NCBI GenBank assembly: GCA_016713535.1
Contig: JADJOY010000061.1
Location: forward strand, 1 to 64,000
Direction of reading: 5' to 3'
From: Deltaproteobacteria bacterium
GTDB lineage: Bacteria; JADJOY01
DNA length: 64,000 nt
The notes under the pieces were generated by a model. The model worked only from the letters and a program-made list of their open reading frames with translations. It searched no databases and had not been told where the DNA came from. Positions 33,409-42,700 of the stretch are shown piece by piece; positions within the stretch are counted from its first letter, which is position 1; every line of letters begins with the position of its first letter. The translations under genes and the position numbers were made by a program.

Positions 33409-35343
33409 TCACTCGCCGAGCACCTGCCGGACCTTCTCGGTGAGCAGGTCGACGCCGAACGGCTTGGCCATGAACGCCGGCGTGGGGCCGTCGTGGAACG
33501 AGCTGAGCGTCTGCGATTCGGTGTACCCGCTCATCACCAGCACCGGTAGCTGGGGATCGATCTGGCGCAGCACCGCGAGGGTCTCGGCGCCGTCCATCTC
33601 CGGCATGCGCCAGTCGAGGAGCGCCATGCGGATGTGGTTGGCGGGGTCGGCGACTCGATCGATGGCCTCGCTGCCGCTGCCCACCGCGATGACGTCGAAG
33701 CCGAGCCGCTTGAGGATCCGTTGCGCTGGCAGGCGCACCATCTCCTCGTCGTCCACCACCAGGATCGTGCCGTGCCCCTTCCACGCGCTGGAGGCGAGCT
33801 TGGGGCGCGCGCTCTGCGCGGCCTCGGCTGCGTACGGGAAGTAGATCCGGAAGCGGGTCCCGCGCCCGAGCTGGCTCTGGACCTGGATCGCCGCGCGGTG
33901 GCCGCGCACGATCCCCAGCACCGCCGACAGTCCGAGCCCGCGGCCGGTGAACTTGGTGGTGTAGAAGGGGTCGAAGATCCGCGCCAGCGAGTCGGCCGCG
34001 ATGCCGCAGCCGTCGTCGTGGACGTCCAGGTAGGCGTAGAGCCCCGCCGGCATCGACGGCGCCAGGTGCGTGGCGGCGAGGTCTTCCTCGGTCGCGTAGG
34101 CTGTGCCGGTGGCGACGCGGATCCGGCCGCCCTGAGGACCGATCGCTTCGGCGGCGTTGAGCACCAGGTTCGAGAGGAGCTGGTGGATCTGACCGGAGTC
34201 GCCGAGCATCGCCGGCAGGTTGGCGGCGAGGTCGACCTCCAGGGTGATCCGTGAGTCGATGGAAGCGCCCAGCACCTGCGCGGTCTCGCGCACCAGCGTG
34301 CTCAGGTCGAGTGGCCGCGCCTGGAAGTGGCCCTTGCCCGAGTAGGCGAGCATCTGCTCGCACAGCGCCGCGGCGCGCCGCGCGCAGTCCTCGGCGAGGC
34401 GCAGCTCGGGCTCGTGAGGGGAGTCGGGTGACAAGCTCGCGCGCACCGCGCTGATGCTCCCCAGCACACCCGTGAGCAAGTTGTTGAAGCCGTGCGCGAT
34501 CCCGCCGGCCATCGCGCCGAGGCTCTCGAGCTTCTGGGCCTCCTTGAGCTTGCGTTCGAGTCCGAGGCGCTCGGCCTCGGCCGCCTTGGCTTCGGTGCGG
34601 TCGCGCAACACCACCACCACGCCCGAGGTGCGACCGTGCTCGTCGCGGATCGGCGAGGCGGTGCCGTCGATCGGGATCAGGGCCTGGTGGCGGTTGCGGA
34701 TCGCGACGTGCTCCTCGAGCGAGGTCACGAGGCCGGAGGCGAGGGCCGCCGCGGATGGGCTGGCCACCGCCGCACCGGTTTCCTCGTGGACGAGCGGCTG
34801 GATCTCGTCGATGCGACGCCCGGTGGCCTCGACCCGCCGCCAGCCGGTGAGCGCCTCGGCAGCCGGATTCAGGAAGGTCACGCGGCCTTCCACGTCCGTG
34901 GCGACCACCGCGTCGCCGATGCTGCTCAGCGTGTCGGTGAGCCAGCGCTCCATGCTGCGGATGCGCTGCTCCGTCGAGTGGCGGTGGAGCACGGTCTCGA
35001 TGGTGGCGTGGAGCTCGTTCTCCTCGAAGGGCTTGGTGAGGTAGCCGAAGGCGCCCGCGGTGCGGGCGCGGCGCACGGTGTCCTCGTCGCCGTGGGAGGT
35101 GAGAAAGACCACCGGGATGTCCCAGCGCTGGCGGATCGACTGAGCGGTCTCGATGCCGTCGAGGTCGCCGGCGAGCCCGATGTCCATCAGCACCAGATCG
35201 GGGTGGTAGGCGGACACCGCTTCGAGCGCGGTTTCACCGGAGCGTGCGGCACCGCACACGCCGTAACCGAATGCTTCCAGGCGATCCGCCAGCAAGGTGG
35301 CGATCGCGGGCTCGTCTTCGACCAAGTAGATCTGTGGTTTCAA
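33409..35343 (-). CDS. Hybrid histidine kinase: receiver-PAS-kinase-receiver
   Basis: 644 residues with no membrane segment. An N-terminal receiver (acceptor Asp54, LTKPF lysine) is followed by a PAS domain (about 130-255), a coiled linker, HisKA (phospho-site His284 in GGIAHGFNNLL), HATPase (DDGCGIA, GRGLGLSAVLG) and a C-terminal receiver (LLDWRMPEMDG). The residue after the phospho-His is Gly285, where kinases of this group usually have Asp (HDFNN), so autokinase or phosphatase activity may be altered. The domain order suggests a cytoplasmic relay node fed by another kinase through the first receiver. ATG start at 35343. Confidence 0.92.
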   Translation of the reverse strand: MKPQIYLVEDEPAIATLLADRLEAFGYGVCGAARSGETALEAVSAYHPDLVLMDIGLAGDLDGIETAQSIRQRWDIPVVFLTSHGDEDTVRRARTAGAFGYLTKPFEENELHATIETVLHRHSTEQRIRSMERWLTDTLSSIGDAVVATDVEGRVTFLNPAAEALTGWRRVEATGRRIDEIQPLVHEETGAAVASPSAAALASGLVTSLEEHVAIRNRHQALIPIDGTASPIRDEHGRTSGVVVVLRDRTEAKAAEAERLGLERKLKEAQKLESLGAMAGGIAHGFNNLLTGVLGSISAVRASLSPDSPHEPELRLAEDCARRAAALCEQMLAYSGKGHFQARPLDLSTLVRETAQVLGASIDSRITLEVDLAANLPAMLGDSGQIHQLLSNLVLNAAEAIGPQGGRIRVATGTAYATEEDLAATHLAPSMPAGLYAYLDVHDDGCGIAADSLARIFDPFYTTKFTGRGLGLSAVLGIVRGHRAAIQVQSQLGRGTRFRIYFPYAAEAAQSARPKLASSAWKGHGTILVVDDEEMVRLPAQRILKRLGFDVIAVGSGSEAIDRVADPANHIRMALLDWRMPEMDGAETLAVLRQIDPQLPVLVMSGYTESQTLSSFHDGPTPAFMAKPFGVDLLTEKVRQVLGE

Positions 35344-35724
35344 TAACTTGGCTCCGTCGGGTCACCGAGCCAGGCAGAGCGGAAGGGTACAGGGTGTCCG
35401 GATTCGTTAGCAGACTTCGTGCCGGCCTCGGATGTGGAGCGAATTGCTCGAATGGCCGCGCGGCATTGCACGCATGCGGGATCGGGGGGCCTCGATCCGA
35501 CCGTTTTGACCCACGGGGCATGAAGTACCCGGGTCGAAATTGCCCGCTGGCCGCGGCCACGTCACGAGGTGGGCCGGAGGTGGGTGATCGCCCACCTGTA
35601 GCGAAGGCCTACGGCTCGAGCACTAGATCTTGTGCTCGCTTGCGCTCGGGATGGTCCTCACCCATGATGGACATGTGTTCACTATCGATCGGTCTCGGCC
35701 GATCCTCCTGGGACTTTTCCGGCC
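35344..35724. other. Divergent intergenic region upstream of imuA
   Basis: 381 bases between the minus-strand hybrid kinase start and plus-strand imuA. It contains no repeat family copy. The only clear signal is the candidate LexA site near 35669. A GGTGGGTGATCGCCCACC palindrome lies at about 35579-35596. Confidence 0.5.
35669..35680 (+). promoter_or_regulatory. Candidate LexA (SOS) box upstream of imuA
   Basis: GGACATGTGTTC is one mismatch from GAAC-N4-GTTC, the SOS box core known from Gram-positive bacteria and some other groups, and it contains the palindrome ACATGT. It lies 44 bases before the imuA start. imuA-imuB-dnaE2 cassettes are usually LexA-controlled, so the position is right, but a single imperfect match in this genome is weak evidence. 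Confidence 0.4.
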
Positions 35725-36557
35725 ATGGATCTCGCCGCGCTTCGTGCTCGATTGCCCCCTCGGCTGGCCGCCAGCCTGCAAACAGGGGCGGAGGTCGAGC
35801 GCGCCGAGCGTGAGCGCCATCGCGGCACGTCGTGGGGCCCGTGGCGGGCCACCGCCCTGGAGCCGCTCGACGCGCTTCTGGGGGGAGGGTTGCGACGTGC
35901 GGCGGTCACCGAGATCTGGGGAACCCCGAGCAGCGGACGGCTCGCGATCGGGTTCGCGGCCCTCGCCGCGGCGACCCGGGACGGTGAGAGCGTGGCATTG
36001 ATCGACCTCGGAGCGGGCCTCGACCCGGCGCTCGCCGCGCTCACGGGCGTGGTCCTCGAGCGGCTCTTGTGGGTCGCGCCCGAGACGGTGCGGGAGGCGC
36101 TGATCGCCGCCGAGATCGTGGCGAGCATCGGGCTCGGGCTGGTGGTGCTCGACCTCGGGCTCGCGAACGCGCGGGCGGCCAGCGAGCGCGGGCTCGAGGC
36201 TTCGTGGGCGCGGCTCGCCCAGGCGGCCGCGGCGCACGGCTCGGCGCTGCTGGTGCTGAGCCCCGTGCGCGCGAGCGGCTCGGGAGCGCGCGCGGTGGTC
36301 CGGGCCGCCCGGGCGCGGGTGGAATGGCTGGCGAGCGGCGTGCCCGAGCGGCTGCTCGCCGGGATCGTGGCCGAGCTGGTGCTGGAGAAGCAGCGTGGCG
36401 CGTTTCCCGGCGCCGTCACGCGGCTCGCGTGCTGGCTGCCCGAGGTGATCGGCAGGACGCGCGCACCGAGCGGCTCGTGGGCGCGGTGGAAGCGAGCACG
36501 AGCCCGCAGCGGTTGCACGTGGTGCACGCGGTTTCCGCGGCGAGGAGAGCGACATGA
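35725..36557 (+). CDS. imuA: ImuA, RecA-like mutasome accessory protein
   Basis: ImuA (SulA/RecA-like) of the SOS mutasome, a partner of ImuB and DnaE2 in translesion synthesis. About 277 residues. It starts MDLAALRARLPPRLAASLQT; the RecA-fold core shows ALDALLGGGLRRAAVTEIWG-like and GRLAIGFAALAAA segments, with the P-loop replaced as is usual for ImuA. The original frame runs on to 36690, but its last 75 residues look non-coding. A one-base loss near 36455-36470 would switch to TERLVGAVEASTSPQRLHVV and end at TGA 36555-36557, overlapping the next ATG (ATGA). I prefer that end. Start ATG 35725 lacks a strong ribosome site. Confidence 0.8.
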
Positions 36558-37066
36558 ACGGCATCACGGAGCGTCGTCTCGAAGAGATCCCCCTCGCCGA
36601 GGACGTCGCGGTGAGCTGGTGGCAATGCAAGCCGGTCGAGGTCATGGCGCGCACCGCGCTCATGGGGTCGATCACGCTCGACGTGCGTGAGCGGCGCCCG
36701 TGGCTCGAGTCTCGGCGGCTCGCGGGGCACGCCGTGACGGCCCTTCGCCAGCTCGCCACGGTCACGGGAGTCTCCGTGTACGCGTATTGCGTGATGCCGG
36801 ACCACGTGCACCTGGTGATCGGCCGCTCCGCGCGCTGCGATCTGCGCACGTTCGCGCTGCGCTTCAAGCGTCAGGTGCAACGCGCCGCGTGGGACGCGGG
36901 GCTTCGCGAGCGGCTGTGGCAGGCGAGCTTTCGCGGTCACGTCGTGCGCCACCCGGAGCAGCTCCGCTTCGTCATGGGAGAGGTGCTCGAGAACCCGGTG
37001 CGCCGCGGGCTGGCGCGGTACTGGAAGGAGTATCCGTACGCCGGCTCGCTCACGCTCGATCCGTGA
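36554..37066 (+). CDS. RAYT-like (REP-associated tyrosine transposase) protein lacking the catalytic tyrosine
   Basis: 170 residues of the Y1/HUH transposase family, RAYT-like subgroup. It carries HUH in MPDHVHLVIG (His84, His86), the segment LWQASFRGHVVRHPEQLRFV and the motif ENPVRRGLARYWKEYPYAGS. In E. coli TnpA-REP the catalytic Tyr lies in DYIxxNPV; the aligned position here is Glu143 (GEVLENPV), so single-strand cleavage is probably lost. The gene overlaps imuA by ATGA, is co-directional with it and is followed by imuB, so it should be co-expressed with the mutasome. One family A palindrome lies 48 bases after its stop. It may be a domesticated DNA-hairpin-binding protein, but this is inference. 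Confidence 0.85.
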   Translation: MNGITERRLEEIPLAEDVAVSWWQCKPVEVMARTALMGSITLDVRERRPWLESRRLAGHAVTALRQLATVTGVSVYAYCVMPDHVHLVIGRSARCDLRTFALRFKRQVQRAAWDAGLRERLWQASFRGHVVRHPEQLRFVMGEVLENPVRRGLARYWKEYPYAGSLTLDP

Positions 37067-37113
37067 GGGCCGTTGATGTCCGGATCGTCGGCGGACCGCC
37101 GGCGCCATCCCTC

Positions 37114-37149
37114 GGAGGGGCACGCGTCGCGTGCCCGGCGATACGGCGG
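37114..37149 (-). repeat. Family A palindrome downstream of the first RAYT gene
   Basis: The stem GGGCACGCG/CGCGTGCCC (one-base loop) with GGAG before it and CGGCGATACGGCGG after it is nearly identical to the half-unit in the 3.7-5.3 kb array. It lies between the RAYT gene and imuB and links this RAYT to family A as a possible cognate element. Confidence 0.85.
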
Positions 37150-37268
37150 CGACGCGCGCATCGTCGGGCACGTCGAGCACGTCGATCCCAGCTCGATCCC
37201 GGGCGCCCGACGGGGTGGGCGCACTGAAGCCGGGGGCTCGATCGACGCACGGGAGGGGGAGTGAACCC

Positions 37269-38996
37269 ATGGCCGAACGCAGGATCGTGTGCTTGTGGGT
37301 GCCGGATTTTCCACTCGCCGCCCGGCTGCGCGGCGAGCCCGAGCTGGCCGACGAGATCGTGGTGGTGGTCGAGGGACAGGGCGCGGGAGCCTGGGTGGTG
37401 GCCCGTACCGAGCGCGCGCGTCGCGCCGGCGTCGAGGTCGGCATGACCCTCGCCCAGGCGCGGGTGCTGGCGGCGGGGTTGGTGGCTCGTGGGCGTGATC
37501 CGGCGAGCGAGCGTGGAGCGCGAGAAGCGCTCGGGGACGCCGCCGAGTCGCTCACGCCACGGGTCGAGGACGCGGGTGAAGGGGTCGTGTACCTGGACGC
37601 CGACGGGCTCGATCGCCGGTACCCGTCGGAGAGCGCGCTCGCGGAGGCGGCGCGTTGCGCGGCGCGGGTCGTGGGCTTGCCGGTGCGGGTCGGAGTGGCG
37701 TCGAGCAAGCGCGTGGCCTACGTGGCGGCGCGGGTCGCCGACGACCTCCGCATCGTGGCCGAGGGTGAGGAGGAGGCCTTCCTGGCGCCCCTCGACGTGG
37801 GGTTGCTCGAGCCCGAGCGGGGAGTGGCGGAGGCCCTGTCCTCGTGGGGCGTGAGCACCCTCGGCGTGCTCGCGCATCTCGATCCCGGTGAGGTCGCGAG
37901 CCGTCTCGGTCGCGCCGGACGCGACCTGTGCGCCGCGGCCCGTGGGGTGGATCCGCGCGCGCTGGTGCCGCGTGCGCGGCCGCTGATCTTCCACGAGGGG
38001 ATGGAGCTCGAGTGGCCGCTGGTGTCGCTCGAGCCGTTCCAGTTCATCGCCCGGGCCGCCCTCGACAGGCTCACCGAGCGCCTCGCCGGGCGTGGGCTCG
38101 CGGTGGTGCGGCTCACGCTCCACCTCACCCTCGATCCCGCCGGTCACGACGTGCGAACGCTCGAGCTGCCCGCGCCCACGCGCGAGGCCAAGACGTTGCT
38201 CGAGCTGGTGCGGTTGTCGCTCGAGGAGCGGCCGCCGGGAGCGCCGGTGGCGGGGTTTGCGTTCGTGGCCGACCCGGGGGCGCCGCGCGCCGCCCAGTCG
38301 ACGCTCTTCGGCCCCGCGGAGCCGTCACCGGAGAAGCTCGCCACCGCGGTAGCGCGGCTCGGCGCACGGGTGGGAACGGAGCGGGTCGGTACGCCGCGCA
38401 CCGTGGATGGCCATCGGCCCGAGCGTTTCGCGCGGGCGCCCTACGTGATCACCGCCGCCGAGGAGCCCACGCCACGTCGGCGGGGGCGGCGCAAGAGCGG
38501 CGCACGAACGAACGTCCCCGAGCCAGCGCGGGGGACCGGGCGCGCTGGCGTCGGCGGCCTCGGCGGCCTCGCCGGCGTGACGCCCGCGCGCCACCACGGC
38601 CTGCTCGCGGTGCGGGTGTTGCGTCCGCCTGTGGCACTGGAGGTGGTCATCGAGACGGGCGCCGCTCACGCCGATCGGATCGGGGAGGGCGAGCTCGAGC
38701 TAGGCGCGGTCGAGCAGGGCGCGTTCGCACTCGAGCTGCACCGCTTGCGGCTGGTCTCGGTCCAGTCCGAGCCGCGCGCGAGCGCGACGCGGCGGGGTGA
38801 GGCCCGCGGGCCGGTGATCCACGTCCAGGGCTCGGTGCGGGTCGCGTCTGGTCCGTGGGCGCTCGAGGAGGGCTGGTGGGCCGAGACACCGGCGGCGCGC
38901 GATTACTGGGACGTCGAGCTGATGGACGGCGGGCTCTACCGGATCTATCGCGACCGCGTGAGCGGTGGCTGGTTCGCCGACGGGCTCTACGACTGA
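37269..38996 (+). CDS. imuB: ImuB, Y-family polymerase-like mutasome hub
   Basis: 575 residues. ImuB is a catalytically inactive Y-family polymerase homologue that bridges ImuA, DnaE2 and the sliding clamp. It starts RRIVCLWVPDFPLAARLRGE, where active enzymes have the acidic metal-binding DMDAFF motif. VYLDADGLDRRYPSE, PVRVGVASSKRVAYVAARVA and FIARAALDRLTERLAGRGL follow the Y-family palm, fingers and little-finger order. The C-terminal 150 residues end LMDGGLYRIYRDRVSGGWFADGLYD, the usual ImuB end. A Gly/Arg/Pro-rich linker (about 405-440) is unusually basic. Start ATG 37269 follows a GGAGGGGGAG stretch. It is separated from imuA by the RAYT gene. Confidence 0.93.
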   Translation: MAERRIVCLWVPDFPLAARLRGEPELADEIVVVVEGQGAGAWVVARTERARRAGVEVGMTLAQARVLAAGLVARGRDPASERGAREALGDAAESLTPRVEDAGEGVVYLDADGLDRRYPSESALAEAARCAARVVGLPVRVGVASSKRVAYVAARVADDLRIVAEGEEEAFLAPLDVGLLEPERGVAEALSSWGVSTLGVLAHLDPGEVASRLGRAGRDLCAAARGVDPRALVPRARPLIFHEGMELEWPLVSLEPFQFIARAALDRLTERLAGRGLAVVRLTLHLTLDPAGHDVRTLELPAPTREAKTLLELVRLSLEERPPGAPVAGFAFVADPGAPRAAQSTLFGPAEPSPEKLATAVARLGARVGTERVGTPRTVDGHRPERFARAPYVITAAEEPTPRRRGRRKSGARTNVPEPARGTGRAGVGGLGGLAGVTPARHHGLLAVRVLRPPVALEVVIETGAAHADRIGEGELELGAVEQGAFALELHRLRLVSVQSEPRASATRRGEARGPVIHVQGSVRVASGPWALEEGWWAETPAARDYWDVELMDGGLYRIYRDRVSGGWFADGLYD

Positions 38997-39003
38997 GCCG
39001 ATC

Positions 39004-39208
39004 CAGCGGGGGGACGAGCCCCCGCGCTACGGGGTGTAACGGTCAGCGGGGGACGAGCCCCCGCGCTACGGGGTGTAACGGTCAGCGGGGGACGAGCCCC
39101 CGCGCTACGGGGCGGGGGACAACGCGCCTCCAGCGCGGGCTGCGCGATGGATGGACGCGGCGGCCGGTCCGCGAGCGGTGGATGCGTAGCGCGGGGGCTC
39201 GTCCCCGC
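39004..39208. repeat. GTAG-headed REPs (family F): three tandem copies and one inverted copy
   Basis: Three copies at 39004, 39044 and 39083 (period 39-40) carry the stem GCGGGGG/CCCCCGC and end in GCTAC, i.e. GTAG-headed when read on the minus strand. A fourth at 39186-39208 is in the opposite orientation (GTAGCGCGGGGGCTCGTCCC). The GTAG tetranucleotide plus imperfect palindrome is the classical REP layout. They separate imuB from the second RAYT gene. Confidence 0.9.
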
Positions 39209-39234
39209 CAGTACCAATCTCAGGGGAAATCGCC

Positions 39235-39711
39235 ATGGAGACGGGCACATGTCGGTATCGCCAGCGGATTCGCCTTCCGGCAGCGCTCTACGCGGTGCCT
39301 GGCGCAGTCTGCTCGATCACCGTCGCCACCAAGGATCGCCTCGCCGTGCTCGCGGATCCGGTGCTCGCCGAGAAGACGACCGAGCTGATCCGTGAGCATG
39401 CCCGACGACGCGCCGTCCCGGTTCATGCGTTCTGTGTGATGCCGGACCATGTCCATCTGGTGCTCGAGCCCGGACCTTCGTGCGACGTCATCCGCTTCGT
39501 CGGCGAGCTCAAGAACCTGTGCCAGCGACTGGCGTGGGAGCGGGGCTTCGGCGGACGGATCTGGCAGACGAGCTTCTGGGATCACTTCCTGCGTGCGGAC
39601 GAAGAACTGCGCGTGGTGGTCGCTTACGTCTTGAACAACCCGGTCCGGAAGGGGCTCGTGAGCGAGTGGCGAGAGCACCGGTACTCGGGGTCGTTGACGA
39701 TGGACATGTGA
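39235..39711 (+). CDS. RAYT (REP-associated tyrosine transposase), apparently intact
   Basis: 158 residues, Y1/HUH superfamily. The HUH motif is CVMPDHVHLVLEP (His72, His74) and the catalytic tyrosine is Tyr131 in AYVLNNPVRKGLV, followed by REHRYSGSL. It has GTAG-headed REPs immediately before (39186) and after (39717) in opposite orientations, the REPtron arrangement known from RAYT biology in which the enzyme nicks and binds its cognate REP. It sits between imuB and dnaE2, on the same strand, so SOS-linked expression is possible. It is distinct from, not a duplicate of, the first RAYT: only short motifs are shared. Confidence 0.9.
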   Translation: METGTCRYRQRIRLPAALYAVPGAVCSITVATKDRLAVLADPVLAEKTTELIREHARRRAVPVHAFCVMPDHVHLVLEPGPSCDVIRFVGELKNLCQRLAWERGFGGRIWQTSFWDHFLRADEELRVVVAYVLNNPVRKGLVSEWREHRYSGSLTMDM

Positions 39712-39716
39712 GGAAG

Positions 39717-39741
39717 GCGGGGGACGAGCCCCCGCGCTACG
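39717..39741 (-). repeat. GTAG-headed REP downstream of the second RAYT gene
   Basis: GCGGGGG, then ACGAG, then CCCCCGC followed by GCTAC matches the family F copies at 39 kb in reverse orientation to the one at 39186, so the RAYT gene is bracketed by inverted REPs. Confidence 0.9.
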
Positions 39742-39786
39742 GAGCGGGCTCTCGCACGAGGCGAGCTCCGCGTACTGGCGGGTGAT

Positions 39787-42700
39787 GTGACGAGATCGGG
39801 TTCATCTCGCGGCTATCCGGAGCTGCACGCGGCGTCGGCGTTCTCGTTCCTCGACGGAGCGTCGTTGCCCGAGGACCTCGTGGCCCGCGCGGTCGAGCTC
39901 GAGCTGCCGGCGGTGGCGCTCGTCGACACCAACGGCGTGTACGGCGCGCCGCGCTTCTACAAGGCGGCGCGCGCCGCGGGGATCCAGCCGTTCGTGGGCG
40001 CCGAGGTGGCGCTCGAAGAAAGCGGACCCGTAGCGCGGGGGCTCGTCCCCCGCCAGCACGAACCGGGCGAAAGCGCCGCCGTGGGCGCCTCACGGCTCAC
40101 GCTGCTCGTCGCCAGCCGCGAGGGCTATCGCAGCTTGTGCCGTTTGCTCACCGAAGGCGCGCGCGGCCGCGCCAAGGGCGACGCGCGCGTCACGCTCGAC
40201 CAGCTCGAGGAGCACGCCGCCGGACTGGTGTGCCTGACCGGCGGAGACGAAGGACCGGTGGTCGGGGCGCTGGCGCGTCGGGACGACACCGGGGATCGGG
40301 CCGCGCGCGCGATGGTCGATCGCCTCGCCGCGATCTTCCCGAGGCGGCTCCATCTCGAGCTCCAGCGCCACCTGCGTCGCGACGAGAAGCACCTCGAGCC
40401 GGCGCTCGTGGCACTCGCCGAGCGCCATCGGCTGCCGCTCGTCGCGACCAACGGCGTGCGCCACGCCCGCGCCGAGGGAAAGAGCCTCTTCGACGTGCTC
40501 ACCTGCATCCGTCACGGCGTGCCGCTCGACGAGGCGGGAAGCCGGCTGGTGGTGAACCGCGAGCGCCACCTGAAAGGAGCGCGCGAGATGAGCGAGCTGT
40601 TCGCGGACCTGCCGCGCGCGCTCGACGGGGCCTGCGAGCTGGCGCGCGCCCTCGACTTCACCCTCGCCGATCTCGGCTATCGCTTCCCCGCGTACCCGTT
40701 GCCCGACGGCGAGACGCCGATGTCGTACCTCCGCCACATCACCTGGAACGGCGCGCGGGCGCGCTTCCGCCCGCTCACCGCGCGCGCGCAGCGCCAGATC
40801 GAGCACGAGCTCGCCGTGATCGCGAAGCTCGATCTCGCCGGCTACTTCCTGATCGTGTGGGAGATCATCCAGTTCTGCAGGGAGCAGGGGATCCTGGTGC
40901 AGGGGCGCGGCTCGGCCGCCAACAGCGCGGTCTGCTACGCGCTCTCGATCACCGCCATCGACCCGGTGCGGATGGGGCTCTTGTTCGAGCGCTTCCTCTC
41001 GGAGGAGCGCGGTGAGTGGCCGGACATCGACCTCGACCTGCCCTCCGGGGCGCAGCGCGAGCGGGTGATCCAGCACGTCTACGAGCGCTACGGTCCACAC
41101 GGCGCGGCCATGACCGCGACCGTGATCTCGTACCGCGATCGCTCGGCGGCGCGCGAGGTCGCCAAGGCGCTCGGCTTCTCGGCGCAGCAGTGCGACAAGC
41201 TCTCGCGCCGACTCGGCTCGGCCTACTTCGGCGAGATCAAGGACGCCGTCGACCTCGCCACCGAGCTCGCCGCGGTCGGCCTCGACCCTGGCGAGGTACG
41301 CGCGCGCCACTTCATGCGGCTGTGGCTCGAGATCCAGGACCTGCCACGCCACCTCGGCCAGCACACCGGCGGCATGGTGGTCGCCGCCGGGCGCCTCGAC
41401 GAGGTGGTGCCGCTCGAGCCCGCGTCGATGCCGGGGCGGGTGGTGGTGCAGTGGGACAAGGAGGATTGCGCCGACCTCGGCATCATCAAGGTCGACCTGC
41501 TCGGGCTCGGCATGATGGCGGCGCTCGAGGAGGCGGTGCCGATGATCGAGCGCCACGAGAAGGTGTGCGTGGACCTCGCGCACCTGCCCGCCGGCGACCC
41601 CGCCACCTACGAGATGTTGCGGCGCGCCGACACCGTCGGTGTCTTCCAGGTGGAGAGCCGCGCCCAGATGGCGTCGCTGCCCCGCAACGCGCCGCGCAAC
41701 TTCTACGACCTGGTGGTGCAGGTCGCGATCATCCGCCCGGGGCCGATCGTGGGCGGCATGGTCCACCCGTACTTCGAGCGGCGCCAGGGGCGTGAGCCGG
41801 TGACGTATCCCCATCCATGCCTGGAGCCGATCCTGTCGCGCACGCTCGGCGTGCCGATCTTCCAGGAGCAGGTGCTGCGCATGGCCATGGAAGCCGCCGG
41901 CTTCACCGGCGGCGAGGCCGAGGAGCTGCGCCGCGCGATGGGCTTCAAGCGCTCGGAGCAGCGCATGGCGGCGATCGAGGCGCGGCTGCGGGAGGGAATG
42001 AGCGAGCGAGGCATCGAAGGCGCGGCGCAGGATGGCATCCTGCGCTCGATCACCGCGTTCGCGATGTACGGCTTTCCCGAGTCGCACGCGGCGAGCTTCG
42101 CGCTCCTCGCCTACGCGAGCGCGTACCTCAAGGTCCACCACGCCGCGGCGTTCTACGCGTCGCTGCTCAACGCCTGGCCGATGGGCTTTTACCACCCGGC
42201 CACGCTCGTGAAGGACGCCGAGCGCCGCGGGGTGCGGATGCTGCCGATCGACGTGGCGAGCTCGCGCTGGCGCTGCGCGTGGGAAGAGGGCGGGGTGCGG
42301 CTCGGCCTGCGTTTCGTGAAGGGCCTGAAGGAGAAGGCCGGCGCGGCGATCGAGGCGGCGCGGCGCGCGGGGCCGTTCCGGGACAGCGCGGAGCTGGCGC
42401 GGCGCACGGGGCTCGGCGCGAGCGAGCTCGAGGCGCTCGCGCGAGCGGGCGCGCTCGGGTGCTTCGGGCTCACGCGGCGCGCGGCGCTCTGGCAGGTGGC
42501 GAAGGTCGGCCGGCGCGGCGGGCCGCTTCTCGCCGAGCTGCCGGTCGAGGGCGCGTCACCGCTGCCCGAGATGTCGCCGGTCGAGGAGACGATCGCCGAC
42601 CTCGCGAGCCAGGGGCTCACCACCGGCCCGCACTTCGTCGCTCACCTCAGGCCGGCGCTCGACGCGCGGGGTGTGTTGCCGGCGGCGGAGGCGCTCGCGC

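Noticed and set aside
36558-36690. Extension of ImuA to 36690
   Set aside because: The extra 44 codons overlap the RAYT gene in another frame and look non-coding; the shifted end gives a clean ATGA overlap.
36554-37149. A complete IS200/IS605 element
   Set aside because: No second orf (TnpB) and no defined left and right ends; the overlap with imuA argues for a resident RAYT-like gene.
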